DNA from: Thermoanaerobaculales bacterium
GTDB lineage: Bacteria > Acidobacteriota > Thermoanaerobaculia > Thermoanaerobaculales > Sulfomarinibacteraceae
DNA: 17,419 nt
Assembly: GCA_025456385.1 (NCBI GenBank)
Contig: JALOKS010000015.1
Coordinates: forward strand, 1-17,419
Direction: 5' to 3'
The notes under the pieces are model-generated. The model ran no database searches, was not told the DNA's origin, and worked only from the letters and a program-made list of their open reading frames with translations. How positions within the stretch are numbered: the stretch's first letter is position 1; every line of letters begins with the position of its first letter. The position numbers and the translations under genes were made by a program. Of the stretch, positions 7,845 to 16,000 are shown in pieces.

Positions 7845-7939
7845 ACCGGGATCGTCCTTCCACTTCGAATCCAGAGCGTGTAGCCTACGGTACCCGTGCG
7901 TACGGACAACCAACCTGTGCGGACAAGGAGGAGAAAGCC

Positions 7940-8671
7940 ATGAGGATGAAAGTACTGGTCGGATTGATCTTGGCAGCGGTTGCGGTGTCACAGCCGGTCG
8001 CGGCCGACACGCTCGAGCTGATCGACGGCACCCTCGTCGAGGGCTCGTTCGTCGGCGGCAACCCGGCGAGCGTGATGTTCGAGGTGGCGGGGCAGGTCGA
8101 GGTCTTCAACACCTCCCAGGTCGTCGCGGTGTGGTTTTCCGCCGGCGTCGACACCGCCGTCGCCGCCGCGGCGGCTCCGCCCGCTGCGGCCCGCGTGGTG
8201 CCCCAGGGCACCCGGCTGATGGTCCGCCTGTCGGAGGCCATCGACTCGAGCCGCCACTCGGCCGGCCACCGGTTCCGCGGCCAGCTCGAGGGCGCGTTGG
8301 TCGTGCAGGGGGTCGAGGTTGCGCCGCGCGGCGCGTGGGTCTACGGAAGGATCACCCAGGCCCGGCAGTCGGGCAGGGTCGCCGGTTCGTCCGAGCTCGC
8401 CCTCGAGTTCACCGACATCATGATCGACAACCGGCTGTTCCCGATCTCGACCACGGGTCTCGAGGCCCAGACCGGCAGCACCGGAGCGCAGACCGTAGGG
8501 CGGACCGCTCGTGCGGCAGCCGTTGGCGGTCTGATCGGCGGCAGCTCGGGCGCGCGTACGGGTGCCAAGGTCGGCGTCGGAGCGTCCATCCTGACCAGCG
8601 GCAACACCATCAACATCCCGTCGGGCACCCTGGTTGAGACCACGCTCCAGGCGCCGCTGACCCTGCAGTGA
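7940..8671 (+). CDS. Exported two-domain protein with LSm-like strand region and glycine-zipper tail
   Basis: 243 aa. Residues 1-22 are a signal peptide (MRMKVLVGLILAAVAVSQPVAA). Residues 23-67 read like a small SH3/LSm-type barrel (TLELIDGTLVEGSFVGG, VMFEVAGQVEVFNTSQVVAVWF). An Ala-rich linker (70-86) leads to residues 87-175, which resemble the VirB10/TrbI C-terminal beta domain: PQGTRLMVRLSEAIDSS, AGHRFRGQLEG and VEVAPRGAWVYGRI, the usual order being 'low-limit value, dissolvable range, settable stiffness'. Residues 190-218 are Gly/Ala-rich (AAAVGGLIGGSSGA), a glycine-zipper-like segment that could insert in or sit on a membrane. The last strand is PSGTLVETTLQAPLTL. AAGGAGGAG lies 6 bases before ATG 7940. 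It heads a three-gene run of exported proteins. The domain reading is by eye; the function is unknown. Confidence 0.75.
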   Translation: MRMKVLVGLILAAVAVSQPVAADTLELIDGTLVEGSFVGGNPASVMFEVAGQVEVFNTSQVVAVWFSAGVDTAVAAAAAPPAAARVVPQGTRLMVRLSEAIDSSRHSAGHRFRGQLEGALVVQGVEVAPRGAWVYGRITQARQSGRVAGSSELALEFTDIMIDNRLFPISTTGLEAQTGSTGAQTVGRTARAAAVGGLIGGSSGARTGAKVGVGASILTSGNTINIPSGTLVETTLQAPLTLQ

Positions 8672-8702
8672 CCGAGAGAGAGAAGAATCGATGACGCTCG
8701 GT

Positions 8703-8708
8703 TATAGT
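8703..8708 (+). promoter_or_regulatory. Candidate -10 element before the 8745 gene
   Basis: TATAGT (5 of 6 matches to TATAAT) lies in the 73-base gap between two exported-protein genes, with an expected start site near 8715 and a 30-base leader ending in GGGAGG before ATG 8745. No recognisable -35 lies 17 bases upstream, where the sequence is purine-rich. AT-rich hexamers are rare in this DNA, which gives it some weight. Confidence 0.3.
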
Positions 8709-8744
8709 GCGGGACCTGGATCGAATCATGACGGGGAGGATCTC

Positions 8745-9380
8745 ATGCACGAGAGTAAGCGTTTCGGAGTGATGGCCTGCCTGGTGCTGGCAGCTGCCGT
8801 CGGTCTCGCGGTTTCCGCGGCAGCGCAGGAAGAACCCGAGTCGTTCAGGGAGCAGTTCACCGCGCGTGCGGTGTCCATGGGCACCAGCAGCCCCCCGATT
8901 CTCCCGCCGGGCACCACCGCGACCATCGACATCAACATCACGCGGTGGACCACCGACGAGGAGCATCAGCAGCTGTTCGACGTGCTCGCGAAGAAGGGCC
9001 AGCGTGCGCTGGTGCGGGAGATGCGCCGCCAGCCGGAGACCGGCTGGATCAGGGTGATCACCGCCGGTCGGGGCGGAAACACGACCACGAGAACGCCGTC
9101 GGAACGGCTGCGCTACGCGCGCCAGATTCCGCTCGAGAACGGCGGGCGGCGCCTCATCCTCGCCTTCGACCGGCCGATCACGATGTCCGAGGCGCTGCAG
9201 CAGCCGCGTTGGCGCAACTTCGACGTCACGATCTTCTTCATCGACCTCGATGCCGAGAACGTCGGTGAGGGTCAGCTGGCCATCGGCGTCCAGCTCAGGG
9301 TGGAGCAAGAGACCAACACCCTGAAGATCGTGAACTTCGCCACCGAGCCGGTACGGCTCACGCGGGTCATACCTCGGTGA
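8745..9380 (+). CDS. Exported protein of an unnamed family
   Basis: 211 aa. Residues 1-27 form a signal peptide (MHESKRFGVM, ACLVLAAAVGLAVS, cleavage after SAAA before QEE). The mature protein begins EQFTARAVSMGTSSPP and then shows alternating strands (TATIDINITRWTTDEE), a short amphipathic helix (HQQLFDVLAKKGQRALVREM), the strand-turn ETGWIRV, and a basic ARQIPLENGGRRLILAFDRPITMSEA stretch broken into strand and helix. The end is beta-rich (VTIFFIDLDAENVGEGQLAIG...). I recall comparable secreted proteins with a 'WSTDEER', 'ARQIPLPDGGRR' and 'DRPI' pattern from acidobacterial genomes, all without assigned function. GGGAGG is 5 bases before ATG 8745. An in-frame ATG at 8691 would add 18 residues ahead of the signal peptide and was not used. 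It is 27 bases from the next start, so very likely co-transcribed with it. Confidence 0.75.
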   Translation: MHESKRFGVMACLVLAAAVGLAVSAAAQEEPESFREQFTARAVSMGTSSPPILPPGTTATIDINITRWTTDEEHQQLFDVLAKKGQRALVREMRRQPETGWIRVITAGRGGNTTTRTPSERLRYARQIPLENGGRRLILAFDRPITMSEALQQPRWRNFDVTIFFIDLDAENVGEGQLAIGVQLRVEQETNTLKIVNFATEPVRLTRVIPR

Positions 9381-9407
9381 GCTGAAGGGAGAATGAGGGA
9401 GGACGAG

Positions 9408-10088
9408 ATGAAGAGCCGCACAGTGTCGATCCCGGCATCGCTCGTGACGGTCGCGCTGGTTGGCGTCCTGTCGGCAGTGGCACCCTGCGACGCCCTCGGC
9501 GAGGAGACCAGCTTCGACGGGCTGGCACGGGTCGAGTCGAGCAAGATCGCGATCGCCTACCTCGCACCCGAGGTCGATTTCAGCGTGTTCACGCGGGTGA
9601 AGGTCCTCGAGCCGGAGGTCGCCTTCCGCAGCAACTGGCAGCGAGACCAGAACCGAAACCGGACCCGCAACGTCAGCACCCGTGATATGGAGCGGATCAA
9701 AGCCGACGTCGCATCGCTCTTCCGGGAGGTCTTCGCGCAACGCCTGACGAGCGGGGGCTACGAGGTCACCGACGAGATCGCCGACGACGTTCTGGTCGTG
9801 CGGCCGGCGATCATCGACCTCGATATCACGGCCCCGGAGACCCGGTCCACCTCGGCGGCCCAGCGGTCCTTCACGGCCTCGCCGGGAGCAGCGACGATCT
9901 ACGTCGAGCTCTTCGACGCCGCGACAGGGCAGATCATCGGGCGCGGCGCCGACCGCCAGGCGGGCCAGCGGACGAGCGGATTCATGACCTGGAGCAATCA
10001 GGTGACCAACTCGGTCGAGGCGCGGAGGATCCTGCAGGGCTGGGCGGACGTGCTCGTGAGCTTCCTGGACGCGCAGTACGCCAAGTAG
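9408..10088 (+). CDS. DUF3313-family exported protein
   Basis: 226 aa. Residues 1-31 are a signal peptide (MKSRTVSIPASLVTVALVGV, ending near CDALG-EE). Cys27 lies in an AVAPC context that is a poor lipobox, although many DUF3313 proteins are lipoproteins. The mature part matches the DUF3313 layout: a strand with FTRVKVLEPEVAF, a basic DQNRNRTRN segment, a helix MERIKADVASLFREVFAQRL, then SGGYEVTDEIADDVLVVRPAIIDL broken into two strands, then a strand-rich half (AATIYVELFDAATGQIIG) and a C-terminal helix. The function of the family is unknown. ATG 9408 has GGGAGG 5 bases upstream; the ATG at 9393 lies almost on its own purine run and is less suitable. The gene converges on the hydrolase that ends at 10101, with only 12 bases between stops and no visible terminator. 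Confidence 0.75.
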   Translation: MKSRTVSIPASLVTVALVGVLSAVAPCDALGEETSFDGLARVESSKIAIAYLAPEVDFSVFTRVKVLEPEVAFRSNWQRDQNRNRTRNVSTRDMERIKADVASLFREVFAQRLTSGGYEVTDEIADDVLVVRPAIIDLDITAPETRSTSAAQRSFTASPGAATIYVELFDAATGQIIGRGADRQAGQRTSGFMTWSNQVTNSVEARRILQGWADVLVSFLDAQYAK

Positions 10089-10100
10089 GAGGCGGAAACC

Positions 10101-11363
10101 TCAGCTGCCAGGGGCTCCGCCATCCCGAGCTGTCGCTGCCAGGAGCAACCGGACATCCGGGTCGAAGACGCGGTTGCCGTCCATCAGCTGCAGCATGAGC
10201 CGGCCCCACAACGGCCCGTCGATGTCGCCATGGTTGCGGCTGATTTCGGCCGGCACCTGGAAGACCCAGAACGGCGTGTCGTTCCAACGCCCGGGCAGCT
10301 CGCGGATGGCGATCTCACCGCCGGTGACCTCCACCCTGTGGCTGTGGAGCACCGGCAGGTGGCCGGCGGTGTGGGTGCCGAGACGGCGCTGTGACGCCAG
10401 GCTGCCTTCGCTGGCGGGACGATAGCGGACGAAGAGGGAGTTGAGGGTCATGGCCAAGGGCACCATGTGGCGCGTGACGCCGTCATCGACCGAGGTGATG
10501 GAGGCGAGCATCGGGCCGGCGGCCGGTCGACGGCGACCGTCTGCATCCTCCAACACCATCTCCACCGCGGTGCGCTTGAAGACGTCGATGAGCCGCTTCG
10601 TGTGGAGTGCTTCAGTGGAGGCGTTGGCGGCCACGATCAGGTCATAGCGCACGGGAACCGCCGCTTCGGCGTACTCGGCGAGGAGGATCTCAGGCACCAG
10701 CGCCGAGGCGAGGGTCTTCTCGAGGATCATCCCGCCCATGGAGTGGCCGAGCAGGGCGCACTTCGAGTCGGCGTGCTCCTTGGCGGCGTTGACCGTCCGG
10801 AACAGGACCTCGGCGAGCCCCTCGGAGGCGACGCGGTGGGCGGCCACCCGCCGGTTCCAGAAGGAGGCATCGATGAGGATCGGCAGAGAGTAGGTGCGGC
10901 CCCGCCAGCCGATGAAGAGGCCGACGACCGGCCGCGGCACGTCGGCCCCGTGCAGGGAGGCGGCCTCCGACTGTTCGGCGACCGCCGCGACCCGGCTTTC
11001 GAACCACGCCAGACGTTCTCCGGAGCTCTTCTCCCGCGCCGCGTTGCTCTTCCATCCGTGGATGAACTGGTAGAGGATGATCCCGTTGTCGCTGGTGAGG
11101 TTGAGCCGCCGGATCTCCGCGATCGCGGCGTCGAGCTGGCTCAGGTCCCACGGCTGCCCCTGGTCGTCGAACTCCACCACCGCGACCGAGTACGGCAGTC
11201 CGTCCGAGGTGGAGAATCTCCGGAGGTAGTCTGCGGCCTCGGTGTTGAACATGCGGTTGCCGACGCAGCCGAAGGGCAGCGCGACCCCGACCGCCACCAC
11301 GGCGGCGAGAACCCAGAGGACGCGATGCAGGCCCGCCCGCCACCTCGAGGGCTGATCACTCAC
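10101..11363 (-). CDS. Membrane-anchored alpha/beta hydrolase (esterase/lipase-like)
   Basis: 420 aa from GTG 11363. The N-terminus MSDQPSRWRAGLHR is followed by a hydrophobic segment (VLWVLAAVVAVGVALPFGC, about residues 15-33). Cys33 may be lipidated, though LPFGC is not a standard lipobox; otherwise it is an uncleaved anchor. The nucleophile elbow GHSMGG places Ser208 as catalytic residue, and FIHGWKSN at 100-107 supplies the HG oxyanion-hole motif. The Asp and His partners cannot be fixed by eye; SVDDG and HSHRVEV regions lie downstream. Substrate unknown. An in-frame ATG at 11432 gives 443 aa but has no Shine-Dalgarno and adds 23 polar residues ahead of the anchor. The GTG instead overlaps by four bases (GTGA) the stop of a tiny frame that has a good ribosome site. 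Divergent from the second hydrolase. Confidence 0.82.
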   Translation of the reverse strand: MSDQPSRWRAGLHRVLWVLAAVVAVGVALPFGCVGNRMFNTEAADYLRRFSTSDGLPYSVAVVEFDDQGQPWDLSQLDAAIAEIRRLNLTSDNGIILYQFIHGWKSNAAREKSSGERLAWFESRVAAVAEQSEAASLHGADVPRPVVGLFIGWRGRTYSLPILIDASFWNRRVAAHRVASEGLAEVLFRTVNAAKEHADSKCALLGHSMGGMILEKTLASALVPEILLAEYAEAAVPVRYDLIVAANASTEALHTKRLIDVFKRTAVEMVLEDADGRRRPAAGPMLASITSVDDGVTRHMVPLAMTLNSLFVRYRPASEGSLASQRRLGTHTAGHLPVLHSHRVEVTGGEIAIRELPGRWNDTPFWVFQVPAEISRNHGDIDGPLWGRLMLQLMDGNRVFDPDVRLLLAATARDGGAPGS

Positions 11364-11386
11364 GGCGCCGACCGGCTCGTGGACAT
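11360..11386 (-). CDS. Possible 8-codon leader overlapping the hydrolase start
   Basis: ATG at 11386 opens MSTSRSAP and stops with TGA at 11360. GGGAGG lies 8 bases before its ATG. The stop overlaps the hydrolase GTG as GTGA, the classic arrangement for translational coupling. If the true hydrolase start is the ATG at 11432 this frame has no meaning. Confidence 0.25.
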   Translation of the reverse strand: MSTSRSAP

Positions 11387-11458
11387 CGCTCCAACCTCCC
11401 CGCGAACCGCTTCGAATCAGGCTAAGATCCATGACAGTCTACGCGATGGCGGAGGGGG

Positions 11459-13006
11459 GTGTCACCGGTGAGCCAGATTCGGTCGATCCGTTGGGTGCGG
11501 GTCGCGGTGGTCGCAGTGGTGGCCGCCGCTGCTGCGGGCGCGGTGTTCGCATCGTGGGCGCAGCGATCGAAGCCGGAGCTGTCGCCGTGGCACACGGTGG
11601 CTCTCGAGCACGAGCTCGAGGCTTCGGATGCCCGGGGCGGGTTCGACTGGGACGACTACCTGGCGCTCGAGGACCGGCTCTTTGCGGAGCTCGACGAGCG
11701 GGTCGTCAACGACCCCGACTCGGGCGCGGAGCCCGCCTGGAATCGGTACGCCCCGGGTGGCGCCAACAACCCGGCGGGATTCCCCCGCGACTGGAATCGC
11801 TCGTACGAGCTGCGGGGCGTCCCGGACGGGGGAGGGGCCCTCCTGCTGCACGGGCTCACCGACTCGCCCTACAGCCTGCGACGGGCGGCCGAGATCCTCA
11901 ACTCCGAGGGCCTCCACGTCGTCGGGCTGCGCCTGCCCGGCCACGGCACCACCCCCGGGGAGCTGCGGCGCGCCGAGGTCGACGACTGGCGTGCGGCGAT
12001 CCGCCTGGCCTATCGGCACCTGCAGGGAACGGTCGGGCCCTCGGGCGAGCTCATGGTGGTGGGCTACTCGAACGGCGGCGCCCTGGCCGTCGACCTGGCG
12101 CTCGACAGCCTCGCTGACGAAGAGCTCCGGATCCCCGATCGGATCATCCTCTTCTCGCCGGCGATCGGCATCACACGCCTGGCCGCGCTGGCCCGCGCGC
12201 ACCGGGTCGTGAGCTTCATGCCGTGGTTCAGCAGGCTGGCGTGGACCGACATCCAACCCGAATCGGATCCGTTCAAGTACAACTCGTTCCCCGCCGATGC
12301 GGGCTACCAGACCCACCTCCTGACGCGCTCGATCCGCCGCCGGCTGGCCGAGCTCGAGGCGCACCAGGTTTCCTCGCGCTTTCCGCCGGTGCTGACCTTC
12401 ATGTCGTTGGCTGACGCCACCGTGCTCGTAGAGGCGGTCGTCGAGGGCCTCTATGATCGGTTGACGGGGCCGGAGCACGAGCTGGTGATCTTCGACATCA
12501 ACCGGAAGGCGAAGATGCGGGCCTTCTTCCGCACCGACCCCGCGGCGCGGCTGCAGATGTTGATCGATCGGCCGACGACACCCTACCGGCTGACGGCCGT
12601 CACCAACATCGTCGAATCCACTGCGGCTCTCGAGGCGTGGACGCGTCCGGGCGGCGCTCGAGACGCCGAGGTCGAGGCCCTCGACCTCGAGTGGCCACGG
12701 GGCGTGTACTCGCTGTCGCACGTGGCGGTGCCGTTCCCGGTCGACGATCCCATCTACGGCCTCGAACCGGATCCCGACAACCTCTTCGGGGTCCAGCTCG
12801 GGACCCTCGAGCCGCGTGGCGAGCGCGGGCTGCTGGCGGTGTCGCCTGCCGCACTCACCCGGCTTCGGTGCAATCCGTTCTACGGCTACGTGGAGCGACG
12901 GCTGCGGGAGACGGTGCGGTCCGGGGTGTCGCGGAGAACGAGGCCTCCGGCCGCGGATTCCCTCGCATCGAGCGACGCCCCCCCGCCGGCGCTTGGCGAG
13001 CTCTGA
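11459..13006 (+). CDS. Membrane-anchored alpha/beta hydrolase (serine hydrolase of Hydrolase_4 type)
   Basis: 515 aa. Residues 12-33 form a hydrophobic signal or anchor (WVRVAVVAVVAAAAAGAVFA). The hydrolase core runs from about 125: LLLHGLTDSPYSL with the HG oxyanion motif at 131-132, RLPGHGTTPGEL at 158-169, nucleophile elbow GYSNGG with Ser204, Asp319 in SLADATV, and His421 in YSLSHVAVPF. The triad order and spacing fit the monoacylglycerol-lipase/serine aminopeptidase-like family, with an insertion between Ser and Asp that could be a lid. Substrate cannot be stated. The long C-terminal tail (from about 430) is Pro/Arg/Ala-rich at its end. The start is GTG 11459 or GTG 11468; GGAGGGG at 11451-11457 serves either. 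The gene lies head to head with the other hydrolase and converges on the alpha-2-macroglobulin stop 78 bases away. Confidence 0.88.
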   Translation: MSPVSQIRSIRWVRVAVVAVVAAAAAGAVFASWAQRSKPELSPWHTVALEHELEASDARGGFDWDDYLALEDRLFAELDERVVNDPDSGAEPAWNRYAPGGANNPAGFPRDWNRSYELRGVPDGGGALLLHGLTDSPYSLRRAAEILNSEGLHVVGLRLPGHGTTPGELRRAEVDDWRAAIRLAYRHLQGTVGPSGELMVVGYSNGGALAVDLALDSLADEELRIPDRIILFSPAIGITRLAALARAHRVVSFMPWFSRLAWTDIQPESDPFKYNSFPADAGYQTHLLTRSIRRRLAELEAHQVSSRFPPVLTFMSLADATVLVEAVVEGLYDRLTGPEHELVIFDINRKAKMRAFFRTDPAARLQMLIDRPTTPYRLTAVTNIVESTAALEAWTRPGGARDAEVEALDLEWPRGVYSLSHVAVPFPVDDPIYGLEPDPDNLFGVQLGTLEPRGERGLLAVSPAALTRLRCNPFYGYVERRLRETVRSGVSRRTRPPAADSLASSDAPPPALGEL

Positions 13007-13084
13007 AGCTGCGGACGCGGATCCAGCCCTCCGCGGAGCGGCACCGCCGGACGCGAGTCTCCGGGGGCGGACGGCCGCGGCGGG

Positions 13085-16000
13085 TCAGCCGGGATCGACC
13101 TCCAGGGTGTTGCCGGCGGAGTAGGCCGTGAACTCGGGCGCGTACATGGACTGCAGGACCGCCGGGGCGACGCGGAAGGTGCCGGCCATCGTCGCGCGCA
13201 GACGGTATCTGAGGGTGTACTCGCCGGCCGGAAGCCACTCGAAGAAGAAGTTGGTGCCGGAGTCCCGCACCTCCTCGTACCAGGCGATGCCGAGGTCCCA
13301 TGTGTACTGGGAGTGCAGGGTCTCGGGCTCGAAGCCGGCGCCGCGCGGGTCGCGCAGGTGGACGTACTCGGCGGCGTGCTTCGCCCGGATCGAGAGCTGG
13401 ACCTCGACCTGGTCGCCCGGCTCGAGGCGCATGCCGTCGGCGAGCGGCTCGAGCGCCCAGCCCGAGCCGTCGTTGAACCTCCGGAGGTAGCTCCGCTCGA
13501 CCGCGAAGAGGTCGCCGCGGGCCTCCTCGGGCAGGCGCTCGGTGGAGAAGTGCCAGGTGGCGGAGGCGAAGGCGAAGCCTGGCGTCTCCTTTTCGACCAC
13601 GACCGTGGCCATGCTGGCGGGCTCGATCTCGGGACCCTCGACCACCAGCCGGTTGCGGGCGCCGCTGTACTCCTCCGGTGAGAAGACGAAGGTCCGCCGC
13701 CGCGGGCCGACCGCCACCTCCACCACCTCGCGGCCCTCCAGCGCCTGCTCCCGCCGGAGGTAGTGGGCGAGCGAGTAGAGCACCTCGGCCGTGGCGCGGG
13801 TCGACTTCCAGTGGTTGAGCTTCTTGTTGAGGAAGAGCCACTGCACGAGGCCGTGCCGGCGCGGGTCCTCGGGTGCGAGCTCGGTGAGGGTGCGCAGCGC
13901 GAAGGCGTGGGTCTCGATGGTGTCGTTGTACCAGAGCCACGCGCGGTCCTCGGGCGCCCAGTAGGTGCCGAGGTCGGGGTCGGTCTTCGCCGAGTCCATG
14001 ACCGCGTCGAAGACCAGGACCGCGTCCTCGTGGCGGCCCGCCCGCTCGAGGGTCAGCGCCAGGTAGCCCTTGGTCAGGGGCGAGTGCTCGCGCCAGTGGC
14101 GGAAGCTGAAGTCGAGCATGCGGCGCCGGTCGTCGGCGGTGAAGACGCCGCCGGTCCACGACTCGTCAGGGTAGCTCGCGAGCACGTAGTTGAGGAAGGT
14201 GACGGTCTCCCAGCAGCAGTCGCGGTCGACCATCCAGTCCGCCCACTCGTCGACCCAGTGCCGGTGGAGGTAGGCCCAGGCCTCCTGCACCATCCCCTCG
14301 GGCGCCGCGACCCCGAACTCGAGGCCCTTGGCGAACCCGGAGAGGATGTAGAGGGTCATCCACGGCGACGGCGGTCCGCCGGGGAACCACGGGAAGCCGC
14401 CGAGGGAGGTCTGGCTCTTCTCGAGCGCGGCGAGGGCCGCGCTCCGCTGCGCGCGGGTGACGGCCGGGTCGAGCACCTTGATGAGCTCGTCGGGCTGCTC
14501 GCTGCCGCCCCGCGACAGCGCCAGCCACGGTGTCTCCACCAGCGCCATGGCGCGGTTGGGGTCGACGGCCTGCCAGCTTTCGGTGCGGGTCTCCCGGGCG
14601 CTCAGCTGGTCGGCCATCCGCTCGACCGAGGGGTAGCGGTCGAAGAGGCTCGCGACGATGCCCGTCGACAGGAAGCGGTTGAGGGTCTGCTCGGTGCACT
14701 CGTGGGGGTACTCGACGAGGTAGGGCAGGGCGTCGAGCACCGAGTAGAACAGCTGGCCGTCGACCGTGACCACGAGCCGGTCGTTGATCAGGCTCGGGTC
14801 GTCCTGCGCCGCCAGGTCCGCGAAGCGCATCTCGCGGCGGTCCCGGTCGCGGAGGGCGACGAAACGCGACTGCATGAGGTGCATGCGGCCCGGCAGCAGC
14901 GGCAGGGCGCGCAGCTCGCCGTCGGAGAAGCCTCCCGCCCGCGCCGTGACCTTGAATGCGACCTGGCCGACCCGCGGCGGCGCTGCGAGCGGGAAGCTCA
15001 GGGTGGTGCCCGCGCCGGGCTCGACCGAGAACGCGACGCCGGTCGTCCGCGCGGCGTCGAGGCCGAACTGCGGCCGCAGGTCCACCCCGGTCTCCGGGTC
15101 GACGATCTCGAGGTTCAAGCTGCCCGCGAGGGCCTGCTCGCCGGCGTTGTTGACCGCCACCTCGAGCAGGGCGCGATCTCCCTCGCGCAGGAAGCGCGGC
15201 AGGTAGGGGCGGACCATCAGCTCCTTGACCGAGCGCGCCCGGCGCGTCACCGAGCCGCCCCGCAGGTCGCGGGTCACGGCGTGCACCCACAGGTTCCACT
15301 CGGTCACCGAGTCCGGGACCTCGAACTCCACCGTCGCCGAGCCGTCGGGACCGAGCACGAGGTGCGGCCGCCAGAACGCGGTCTCCGCGAAGTCGGAGCG
15401 CAGCTCTGACCCCCCCTCCGGCGCGGCGCCGGCATCGGCGGGTGCCCCCGCGGCTCCTTCGTCGGCCAGGACCTCGTTCGCAGCCTTGCCCTCGACCGCG
15501 GCATCGGCCGCCATCGGCGCGGGCATCGCGGCCATCTCCGCCCGCGCCTGCAGGGCCATCCCGGCCTTCATGTGCCGGTACAACCCGCGCGCGCCGGGAC
15601 CGCCGATGCCGTGGCCGTCGAGCCCCTTGAGGCTGTCCCCGTGCAGGGCGGGGTAGACCGGAAGCTCGGGCAGGCTCGAGGACCCCCACGCCTGGGTGGC
15701 GCGGCCGAGGCTCGCGCCGAGGCGGCCGACCGCTGAACGGTCCGGGTAGAGGGCGGCCACGCCCGGCGGCTCGTAGGGGGCGAAGATGTCGAGGCTGCGG
15801 TCGAACATCAGGGCCAGCAGCTCCGCGGCGGCGCTGTCCACGGGTCCGCCGTCGTGCCTCCGCACCGTCACCGCGAAGCTCTCGCGGGCACCGGGCCGCA
15901 TGGTGTCGCGGAAGCTCGCGAGCTCGATGTCGAGCCGGCGGTCGTCCCACGGCACCGCGAGGCGGGCCGTCTCGCGCACCAGCTGGTGGTCCCGCACGAG

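Noticed and set aside
7841..7939. ATG 7841, overlapping the previous stop as ATGA, as start of the 7940 gene
   Set aside because: It would put 33 polar residues ahead of a clear signal peptide, whereas ATG 7940 has AAGGAGGAG at good spacing.
13029..13038. Perfect palindrome CTCCGCGGAG between the convergent hydrolase and alpha-2-macroglobulin genes
   Set aside because: Short GC palindromes are expected by chance in this composition, and there is no T-run on either side to make a terminator.
13763..15409. A 548-codon plus-strand frame opposite the alpha-2-macroglobulin
   Set aside because: Same shadow effect; the minus strand encodes the thioester domain here.
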